Positions 57,843-64,000 of a stretch of DNA of 64,000 nucleotides are shown here, one piece after another. The stretch lies in assembly GCF_034258515.1 (NCBI RefSeq), contig NZ_CP139438.1:4030001-4094000 (forward strand), written 5' to 3'. Positions within the stretch are counted from its first letter, which is position 1; each line of letters opens with the position of its first letter. The translations under genes and the position numbers were made by a program. Below the pieces are notes generated by a model. The model did not search any database and had not been told where the DNA came from. It worked only from the letters and a program-made list of their open reading frames with translations. The stretch comes from Pseudarthrobacter oxydans (GTDB lineage: Bacteria > Actinomycetota > Actinomycetes > Actinomycetales > Micrococcaceae).

Positions 57843-59309
57843 TTGGAGCAGGTCAACGGGGACACCCTTGCAGCGGCACGCAAGGTCATCGCGGTGCACA
57901 TCAACTACCCCAGCCGGGCCGCGCAGCGGGGACGCACGCCGGCCCAGCCGTCGTACTTCCTCAAGCCGTCGTCGTCGCTCTCGCTGAGCGGCAGCGCGGT
58001 GGAACGGCCTGCCGGCTGCGAGCTCCTCGGCTATGAGGGGGAGATTGCCCTGGTCATCGGCAAGGCCGCCCGCCGCGTCGGGCTCGAGGACGCGTGGAGC
58101 CACGTCGCCGCCGTTACCGCGAGCAACGACCTGGGCGTGTATGACCTGCGCTGGGCGGACAAAGGCTCGAACCTGCGGTCCAAGGGCGGCGACGGCTTCA
58201 CTCCCGTGGGCCCCGCACTGATCCCGGCAGACGCCGTCGACCCCTCCCGCCTGCGCATCCGCACCTGGCACAACGGCCAGCTCGTCCAGGACGACACCAC
58301 GGAGGACCTGCTTTTCCCGTTCGCCCGCCTGGTCGCCGACCTCTCCCAGCTGCTCACCCTCGAGGAAGGGGACATCATCCTCACCGGCACCCCCGCCGGC
58401 GCCTCCGTGGCCAGGCCCGGAGACGTGCTGGAGGTGGAGGTGGGCACGCTTGATGGCAGCCCCACCACCGGCCGCCTGGTCACCAGGGTGGAGGAAGGCA
58501 CGACGCCGTTCGCTGACTTTGGTGCCGGCCCCAAGGTTGACGACGTGCAGCGGGAGGAAGCGTGGGGTTCGCGCGAAGCTGCCGGCCTTCCTGCTCCTGC
58601 CAGCGTCCTCACCCCGGTACTGAAAGCCAAACTCGAGAGCGTCGCCACGGCCACGCTGTCCTCGCAGCTGCGCAAACGCGGCCTTAATAACGTCAGCATC
58701 GACGGGCTGCAGGCCACGCGCCCGGACCGCCGCGTCGTCGGGCTGGCCCGGACCCTGCGCTACGTCCCCAACCGGGAGGACCTGTTCAAGTCCCACGGCG
58801 GCGGCTTCAACGCCCAGAAGCGCGCCATCGATTCCGTGAACGAGGGCGAAATCCTGGTGATGGAGGCCCGCGGCGAGAAAGGCACCGGGACGGTGGGTGA
58901 CATCCTGGCCCTGCGCGCCCAGGTCCGCGGCGCCGCGGCGATCATCACGGACGGCGGCGTCCGGGACTACGCCGCCGTGGCCGGACTGGAGATGCCCACC
59001 TACTTCGCCAACCCGCACCCCGCGGTGCTGGGACGCCGCCACGTTCCGTGGGACACGGACATCACCATCGCCTGCGGCGGTACGACGGTGCAGCCCGGCG
59101 ACATCATCGTGGCCGACTCGGACGGCATCCTGGTGATCCCGCCGGCCATCGCCGGGGAACTCGTCGAGGACTGCATTCGGCAGGAACAGGAAGAAGCCTT
59201 CATCTTCGAGATGGTGAAGCAGGGCAACAGCGTTGACGGCCTCTACCCCATGAACGCCGAGTGGCAGGCACGGTACGAGGACTGGAAAGCGGGCAAGAGC
59301 AATGACTGA
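57843..59309 (+). CDS. FAH-RraA fusion enzyme of homoprotocatechuate degradation (HpaG-like role)
   Basis: A 488-residue two-domain protein. Residues about 10-215 are a fumarylacetoacetate-hydrolase fold (CELLGYEGEIALVIGK, TASNDLGVYDLRW-like segment, EEGDIILTGTPAGASVARPGD), the fold of HpaG isomerase/decarboxylase. Residues about 255-465 are an RraA/HMG-aldolase-like fold (TATLSSQLRKRG, GDILALRAQ, and DGGVRDYAAV at 370-379 with the conserved R-D). In enterobacterial HpaG both halves are FAH domains; here one half is RraA-like. Roles: probably CHM isomerase and OPET decarboxylase. TTG start with AGGAG upstream. Confidence 0.85.
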   Translation: MEQVNGDTLAAARKVIAVHINYPSRAAQRGRTPAQPSYFLKPSSSLSLSGSAVERPAGCELLGYEGEIALVIGKAARRVGLEDAWSHVAAVTASNDLGVYDLRWADKGSNLRSKGGDGFTPVGPALIPADAVDPSRLRIRTWHNGQLVQDDTTEDLLFPFARLVADLSQLLTLEEGDIILTGTPAGASVARPGDVLEVEVGTLDGSPTTGRLVTRVEEGTTPFADFGAGPKVDDVQREEAWGSREAAGLPAPASVLTPVLKAKLESVATATLSSQLRKRGLNNVSIDGLQATRPDRRVVGLARTLRYVPNREDLFKSHGGGFNAQKRAIDSVNEGEILVMEARGEKGTGTVGDILALRAQVRGAAAIITDGGVRDYAAVAGLEMPTYFANPHPAVLGRRHVPWDTDITIACGGTTVQPGDIIVADSDGILVIPPAIAGELVEDCIRQEQEEAFIFEMVKQGNSVDGLYPMNAEWQARYEDWKAGKSND

Positions 59310-59985
59310 GGCAGTATTGGCCGCGGGCAGCAAGTCGCAACAGGCCTACGACGCAGTGAAGGCCCGGATTGTGGAAGGAACCTACACCCCCGGGTACCGG
59401 CTGGTGCTCGGCAGCATCGCCAAGGACCTCGGGTTCAGTGTGGTCCCGGTCCGGGAAGCCATCCGCCGGCTCGAGGCCGAAGGACTGGTGAAGTTCGAAC
59501 GCAACGTGGGCGCCACCGTGGCCGGGATCGACCCCACCGAGTACCTCTACACCATGCAGACCCTGAGCATCGTGGAAGGTGCCGCCACCGCGCTGTCTGC
59601 TCCGCTGGTCGATGCCGCGGCGATTGCCCGGGCCCGCGCCGTGAATGAGGAGATGCGCGAGTGCCTCCAGCATTTTGACCCCGTCCGCTTCACCCGGCTC
59701 AACCAGGACTTCCACAGCATCCTGTTCGAGCGCTGCCCCAACCCGCACATCCTGGACCTGGTCCACCGCGGCTGGAACCGGCTGGCAGCTTTGCGGTCCT
59801 CCACGTTCCGCTTTGTCCCGGGCCGTGCCCGCGAATCGGTGGAGGAGCACGAAGGGCTGCTGCAGCTCATCGAATCCGGAGCAGACGCCGATTCCATCGA
59901 GAAGGCCGCCCGCCTGCACCGCTCCGCCACCCTGGACGCCTACCTCGCCCAGAGCACCCCGCAACCAGCAACGCGGGGTCACTAA
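59302..59985 (+). CDS. GntR family regulator, FCD subfamily
   Basis: A 227-residue regulator. The winged helix is at about 12-75 (YDAVKARIVEGTYTPGYRLV, VVPVREAIRRLEAEGLVKF). The all-helical FCD domain has the metal-binding set: D/H in NQDFHSILF, H in VEEHEGLLQL and H in ARLHRSATL. It overlaps the fusion-enzyme gene by eight bases. It probably represses the cluster via the GTATAC palindrome and is released by an aromatic acid. Its final codons (ATRGH-stop) are formed by the left arm of a palindromic repeat. Confidence 0.9.
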   Translation: MTEAVLAAGSKSQQAYDAVKARIVEGTYTPGYRLVLGSIAKDLGFSVVPVREAIRRLEAEGLVKFERNVGATVAGIDPTEYLYTMQTLSIVEGAATALSAPLVDAAAIARARAVNEEMRECLQHFDPVRFTRLNQDFHSILFERCPNPHILDLVHRGWNRLAALRSSTFRFVPGRARESVEEHEGLLQLIESGADADSIEKAARLHRSATLDAYLAQSTPQPATRGH

Positions 59986-60030
59986 ACGCCCAATAAACGG
60001 CCCCAATCGGCCCAGAAGTGACCCCGCGTT
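59970..60030. repeat. Palindromic element with AACGCGGGGTCACT arms
   Basis: AACGCGGGGTCACT (59970-59983) and its perfect complement (60017-60030) are separated by 33 bases. The left arm forms the end of the GntR reading frame, including the first base of its TAA. It lies 23 bases before the hpaE ATG. It has no U-tract. Only one copy is in the window. Confidence 0.75.
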
Positions 60031-60053
60031 GAACTATCACGAAGGAAACAACA

Positions 60054-61568
60054 ATGACGTTCACTGCAGAACAGTCCGCCACCCACTACGTGCCGCAGGA
60101 CCTTCCCAACCACATCCAGCACTACATCAACGGCCAGTTCGTCGACTCCGTCTCCGGCAAGACCTTCGATGTCCTGGACCCGGTATCCAACCGGAACTAC
60201 GCCACCGCCGCCGCAGGCCAGAAGGAGGACATCGACCTCGCCGTCGCCGCCGCCCGGGAAGCGTTCACCAACGGCCCGTGGCCGAAGATGAAGCCCCGAG
60301 AACGCGCCCGCGTCCTGAACAAAATCGCGGACGCCGTCGAGGCTCAGGAAGCCCGGCTCGCCGAGCTCGAGACGTTTGATACCGGCCTGCCCATCACCCA
60401 GGCCAAGGGCCAGGCCCTCCGCGCGGCGGAGAACTTCCGCTTCTTCGCCGACCTGATCGTGGCACAGTTCGACGACGCCATGAAGGTCCCCGGCTCACAG
60501 ATCAACTACGTGAACCGCAAGCCGATCGGCGTCGCGGGCCTCATCACCCCGTGGAACACCCCGTTCATGCTGGAGTCCTGGAAGCTCGCCCCGGCCCTGG
60601 CCACCGGCAACACCGTGGTCCTCAAGCCGGCCGAGTTCACCCCGCTCTCCGCCTCGCTGTGGGCCACCATCTTCAAGGACGCCGGCCTCCCTGACGGGGT
60701 GTTCAACTTGGTCAACGGCCTCGGCGAGGAAGCCGGGGACGCCCTCGTGAAGCACCCGGACGTCCCGCTGATCTCCTTCACCGGCGAGACCACCACCGGC
60801 CAGACCATCTTCCGCAACGCCGCCGCCAACCTCAAGGGCCTGTCCATGGAACTCGGCGGCAAGTCACCCTGCGTGGTCTTCGCCGACGCCGACCTTGACG
60901 CCGCCATCGACTCGGCCCTGTTCGGCGTCTTCTCCCTCAACGGCGAGCGCTGCACCGCCGGCTCCCGGATCCTCGTGGAACGCGCCATCTACGACGAGTT
61001 CTGCGAAAAGTACGCCGCACGCGCAAAGAACATCGTCGTCGGCGACCCGCATGACCCCAAGACCGAGGTCGGCGCCCTGGTCCACCCCGAACACTACGAA
61101 AAGGTGGCCTCCTACGTGGAGATCGGCAAGTCCGAAGGCCGGCTCCTGGCCGGCGGCGGGCGGCCCGAAGGACTCCCCGACGGCAACTACATCGCACCTA
61201 CGGTGTTTGCCGACGTCGCCCCCGACGCCCGGATCTTCCAGGAGGAAATCTTCGGCCCCGTCGTCGCCATCACCCCGTTCGAGAACGACGACGAAGCCCT
61301 CGCCCTGGCGAACAACACCAAGTACGGCCTCGCGGCCTACATCTGGACGCAGAACCTCACCCGCGCCCACAACTTCTCGCAGAACGTCGAGGCCGGCATG
61401 GTCTGGCTGAACAGCCACAACGTCCGCGACCTGCGCACCCCGTTCGGCGGCGTCAAGGCCTCGGGGCTGGGCCACGAGGGCGGCTACCGCTCCATCGACT
61501 TCTACACCGACCAGCAGGCCGTCCACATCACCCTCGGCACCGTCCACACCCCCAAATTCGGCGCCTAG
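60054..61568 (+). CDS. hpaE: 5-carboxymethyl-2-hydroxymuconate semialdehyde dehydrogenase
   Basis: A 504-residue NAD-dependent aldehyde dehydrogenase that oxidises the ring-cleavage semialdehyde (CHMS) to the tri-acid. Motifs: GVAGLITPWNTPFM (cofactor), FTGETTTGQTI, catalytic base E266 in SMELGGKSPC, and catalytic C300 in NGERCTAGSRI. A late EEIFGPVVAITPF and KASGLGHEGG complete the family pattern. The HpaE call rests on position next to hpaD, hpaH and hpaI; generic betaine-type enzymes look similar. GAAGGAAA precedes the ATG. Confidence 0.9.
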   Translation: MTFTAEQSATHYVPQDLPNHIQHYINGQFVDSVSGKTFDVLDPVSNRNYATAAAGQKEDIDLAVAAAREAFTNGPWPKMKPRERARVLNKIADAVEAQEARLAELETFDTGLPITQAKGQALRAAENFRFFADLIVAQFDDAMKVPGSQINYVNRKPIGVAGLITPWNTPFMLESWKLAPALATGNTVVLKPAEFTPLSASLWATIFKDAGLPDGVFNLVNGLGEEAGDALVKHPDVPLISFTGETTTGQTIFRNAAANLKGLSMELGGKSPCVVFADADLDAAIDSALFGVFSLNGERCTAGSRILVERAIYDEFCEKYAARAKNIVVGDPHDPKTEVGALVHPEHYEKVASYVEIGKSEGRLLAGGGRPEGLPDGNYIAPTVFADVAPDARIFQEEIFGPVVAITPFENDDEALALANNTKYGLAAYIWTQNLTRAHNFSQNVEAGMVWLNSHNVRDLRTPFGGVKASGLGHEGGYRSIDFYTDQQAVHITLGTVHTPKFGA

Positions 61569-61597
61569 CCAACCCCTTTCAAAGAAGAGAGACCACC

Positions 61598-62707
61598 ATG
61601 AGCAACCCGTTCACCGGCCCCATCCCCACCCCCACTGTCCCGGCTCCGGACATCGTCCGCTGCGCCTACATGGAAATCGTGGTCACCGACCTCGCCAAAT
61701 CCCGCGCGTTCTACGTGGACATGCTCGGCCTGCACGTCACCGAAGAAGACGAGAACGCCATCTACCTGCGCACCCTGGAGGAGTTCATCCACCACAACCT
61801 GGTGCTGCGCAAGGGACCCGTCGCCGCCGTGGCCGCCTTCGCCTACCGGGTGAAGTCCCCCGCCGAAGTGGACGCCGCAGAGGCGTACTACCGCGAGTTG
61901 GGCTGCCGGGTTGAACGCCGCAAGGAAGGCTTCACCAAGGGCATCGGAGACTCCGTCCGCGTCGAAGACCCGCTGGGCTTCCCGTACGAGTTCTTCTACG
62001 ACGTGGAGCACGTGGAGCGCCTTACCCAGCGCTACGACCTCTACTCCGCCGGTGAGCTGGTCCGCCTGGACCACTTCAACCAGGTCACCCCCGACGTCCC
62101 GCGCGGCCGCAAATACCTCGAGGACCTCGGCTTCCGCGTCTCGGAGGACATCCAGGATTCCGACGGCGTCACGTACGCCGCATGGATGCACCGCAAGCAG
62201 ACCGTCCACGACACCGCGCTCACCGGCGGCAACGGGCCGCGGATGCACCACATTGCCTTTGCCACGCACGAGAAGCACAACATCATCCAGATCTGCGACA
62301 AGATGGGCGCCCTGCGCATCAGCGACCGGATCGAACGCGGCCCCGGCCGGCACGGCGTGTCCAACGCCTTCTACCTCTACATCCTGGACCCGGACGGCCA
62401 CCGTGTGGAGATCTACACCCAGGACTACTACACCGGCGATCCGGACAACCCCACCATCACCTGGGACGTCCACGACAACCAGCGCCGCGACTGGTGGGGC
62501 AACCCCGTTGTCCCCTCCTGGTACACCGAAGCCTCCCTGGTCCTGGACCTGGACGGCAACCCGCAGCCGGTCATCGAGCGCGAGGAAAAGTCCGAGATGG
62601 CGGTCACGGTGGGCGCCGACGGTTTCTCCTACACGCGGAAAACAGAAGGAGAAGGCGCCGGTGCCACTGAACAGAAGACCGGCTTCAAGCTGGGGGCGCA
62701 GGTCTAG
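61598..62707 (+). CDS. hpaD: Homoprotocatechuate (3,4-dihydroxyphenylacetate) 2,3-dioxygenase
   Basis: A 369-residue type I extradiol dioxygenase that opens the ring of 3,4-dihydroxyphenylacetate. It has two vicinal-oxygen-chelate modules (about 20-145 and 150-300). Metal ligands are H159 (LVRLDHFNQV), H218 (GPRMHHIAF) and E271 (GHRVEIYTQD), each offset by four from H155, H214 and E267 of the Brevibacterium fuscum enzyme. The sequence closely resembles MndD of Arthrobacter globiformis, which uses manganese; the metal here cannot be read from ligands alone. AAGAGAG precedes the ATG. Confidence 0.95.
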   Translation: MSNPFTGPIPTPTVPAPDIVRCAYMEIVVTDLAKSRAFYVDMLGLHVTEEDENAIYLRTLEEFIHHNLVLRKGPVAAVAAFAYRVKSPAEVDAAEAYYRELGCRVERRKEGFTKGIGDSVRVEDPLGFPYEFFYDVEHVERLTQRYDLYSAGELVRLDHFNQVTPDVPRGRKYLEDLGFRVSEDIQDSDGVTYAAWMHRKQTVHDTALTGGNGPRMHHIAFATHEKHNIIQICDKMGALRISDRIERGPGRHGVSNAFYLYILDPDGHRVEIYTQDYYTGDPDNPTITWDVHDNQRRDWWGNPVVPSWYTEASLVLDLDGNPQPVIEREEKSEMAVTVGADGFSYTRKTEGEGAGATEQKTGFKLGAQV

Positions 62708-62710
62708 ATC

Positions 62711-63496
62711 ATGCTGGATGACAGGACGATCGAGGCCATCGCGGACGAACTGGTCGAGGCGGGCCGTAACCGGAAACCTGTGCCGCGCCTGACCGCACGC
62801 TACCCGGACATGACGGTGGAGGACTCCTACGCCGTGCAGCTGTTGTGGCGGCGGCGGAACGAGGAAGCCGGACGGACCCTGGTGGGGCGCAAGATCGGCC
62901 TCACGTCCAAGGCCATGCAGGCCGCCACCGGCATCACCGAACCGGACTACGGCGCCATCTTCGATGACATGGTGCTGGAAACCGGCTGCTCCGTGGACTG
63001 GGACCAGTACACCCACCCGCGGGTGGAGGTGGAGCTGGCCTTCGTCCTGAAAGACGGGCTGAAAGGCCCGGGCTGCACCATCTTCGACGTCCTGAAAGCC
63101 ACCGACTACGTTGTCCCGGCCCTGGAGATCCTGGATTCCCGGATCGAGATGGAAGGCAGGACCATCGTGGACACCATCTCGGACAACGCGGCGATGGGCG
63201 CCATGGTGATCGGCGGCCGGCCCGTTAAGCCCGACGCCGTGGACCTCCGCTGGGTCTCCGCCATCCTCTACAAGAACCAGACCGTTGAAGAGACCGGAGT
63301 CGCCGCCGGGGTCCTGGACCACCCGGCCAACGGCGTCCACTGGCTGGCCAACAAGATCGCCGCCCACGGCGACTCACTGAAAGCCGGCGACATCATCCTC
63401 GCCGGCTCCTTCACCCGCCCGCTCTGGGTGTACAAGGGAGATACCGTCCACGCCGACTACGGACCCCTGGGGAGTGTCACATGCCGCTTCGAATAG
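62711..63496 (+). CDS. hpaH: 2-oxo-hept-4-ene-1,7-dioate hydratase
   Basis: A 261-residue hydratase of the FAH-related 2-keto-4-pentenoate hydratase/HpaH family. Features: TARYPDMTVEDSYAVQLLW, VGRKIGLTSKAMQAATGI (the K-I-G-[LF]-TS motif), EPDYGAIFDDM, and metal glutamates in HPRVEVELAFVLK. It adds water to the linear dienoate before aldol cleavage. It starts three bases after hpaD stops and its end overlaps hpaI by 16 bases. Confidence 0.93.
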   Translation: MLDDRTIEAIADELVEAGRNRKPVPRLTARYPDMTVEDSYAVQLLWRRRNEEAGRTLVGRKIGLTSKAMQAATGITEPDYGAIFDDMVLETGCSVDWDQYTHPRVEVELAFVLKDGLKGPGCTIFDVLKATDYVVPALEILDSRIEMEGRTIVDTISDNAAMGAMVIGGRPVKPDAVDLRWVSAILYKNQTVEETGVAAGVLDHPANGVHWLANKIAAHGDSLKAGDIILAGSFTRPLWVYKGDTVHADYGPLGSVTCRFE

Positions 63497-64000
63497 AGGA
63501 CACCTTCCGCGACGCCCTCGCGGGGGCGGACCGGCCGCTGGCCGGGATGTGGGTCTGTTCCGGAAGCCCCCTGGTCGCCGAGTTGTGCGCCGGATCCGGG
63601 CTGGACTGGCTCCTGGTGGACGCAGAGCACAGCCCCAACAGCCTCGAATCCATCCTCGCCCAGCTCCAGGCCATCCACGGCTACCCCGCCCACACCATGG
63701 TCCGCCCGCCCGCCAACGACACCGTGCTCATTAAGCAGTACCTGGACCTGGGCGTGCAGAACCTGCTCATCCCCATGGTCAACTCAGCCGCTGAGGCGGA
63801 AGCCGCCGTGGCCGCAACCCGCTACCCGCCGCAGGGCGTCCGCGGGGTCGGCTCGGCCCTGGCCCGCGCGGCACGCTGGAACCGGGTCCCGGACTACCTC
63901 GCCCGGGCCAACGAGACCATCAGCGTCACCGTACAGATCGAATCCGAAGCCGCGGTAGCCGTCGTGGAAAACATCCTGGCGGTCGACGGCGTCGACGCCA
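63481..64000 (+). CDS. hpaI: 4-hydroxy-2-oxoheptanedioate aldolase, N-terminal part (cut by window edge)
   Basis: The first 173 residues of a class II pyruvate aldolase that splits the seven-carbon intermediate into pyruvate and succinate semialdehyde. Motifs: GLDWLLVDAEHSPNSLES (catalytic histidine in EH), QLQAIHGYPAHTMVRPP, IKQYLDLGVQNLLIPMV, and RYPPQGVRGVGSALARAARW. The ATG at 63481 lies within the end of hpaH. The gene has no stop before the window ends. Confidence 0.93.
   Translation, partial: MPLRIEDTFRDALAGADRPLAGMWVCSGSPLVAELCAGSGLDWLLVDAEHSPNSLESILAQLQAIHGYPAHTMVRPPANDTVLIKQYLDLGVQNLLIPMVNSAAEAEAAVAATRYPPQGVRGVGSALARAARWNRVPDYLARANETISVTVQIESEAAVAVVENILAVDGVDA

Noticed and set aside
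61565..63367. 600-codon minus-strand frame across hpaD and hpaH
   Set aside because: It spans two plus-strand genes with full catalytic motifs, so it is a GC-content artefact.

Overview
The window is about 64 kb of high-GC chromosomal DNA from an actinobacterium, most likely Arthrobacter/Pseudarthrobacter (Micrococcaceae). This rests on GC-rich third codon positions, frequent GTG/TTG starts, an HspR-type HAIR operator before clpB, leaderless TANNNT-N6-ATG promoters, and a homoprotocatechuate dioxygenase of the type known from Arthrobacter globiformis. I find 59 protein genes, two of them cut by the window edges. There is no rRNA, tRNA, CRISPR array, transposase or phage gene, so this looks like ordinary chromosome with accessory catabolic blocks.

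Layout. 0-8 kb: clpB, a YCII protein, a molybdate transport operon headed by an HTH-TOBE gene, a DUF4031-HD/ComB pair, yccF and a stand-alone trpF. 8-17 kb: HutD-like protein, then a six-gene sugar-uptake operon (solute-binding lipoprotein, two permeases, ATPase, GH63 glycosidase, Gfo/Idh/MocA oxidoreductase) opposite a ROK regulator. 17-28 kb: ferritin, SMR efflux pair, LacI regulator with a secreted pullulanase, small housekeeping enzymes, a DEAD-box RNA helicase with a long attenuator-like leader. 28-45 kb: two MFS transporters, trmB, membrane proteins, two ECF sigma-factor loci, a SWIM-SNF2 helicase and an ammonium transporter with a GlnR-like box. 45-55 kb: a LacI-controlled oxidoreductase/ThuA operon, PhoD-like phosphatase, glutamate dehydrogenase, AmiS/UreI channel, amylosucrase. 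55-64 kb: pheA, then a 3,4-dihydroxyphenylacetate (homoprotocatechuate) meta-cleavage cluster running off the right edge.

How the genes work together. The right-hand cluster encodes dioxygenase (hpaD), semialdehyde dehydrogenase (hpaE), an unusual FAH-RraA fusion that may perform the isomerase/decarboxylase step, hydratase (hpaH), aldolase (hpaI), a GntR/FCD regulator with a matching palindromic operator, and a divergent aromatic-ring flavin hydroxylase. Nitrogen genes (amt, gdhA, amiS) and alpha-glucan genes (pullulanase, amylosucrase) are scattered.

The least ordinary signals are non-coding: a three-copy family of about 65-nt near-perfect palindromes; two other long palindromes; back-to-back TGAACC-N16-CGTC promoters between an ECF sigma operon and a lipoprotein gene; and a terminator-like hairpin in the helicase leader. 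I did not find a clear new defence or mobile system.
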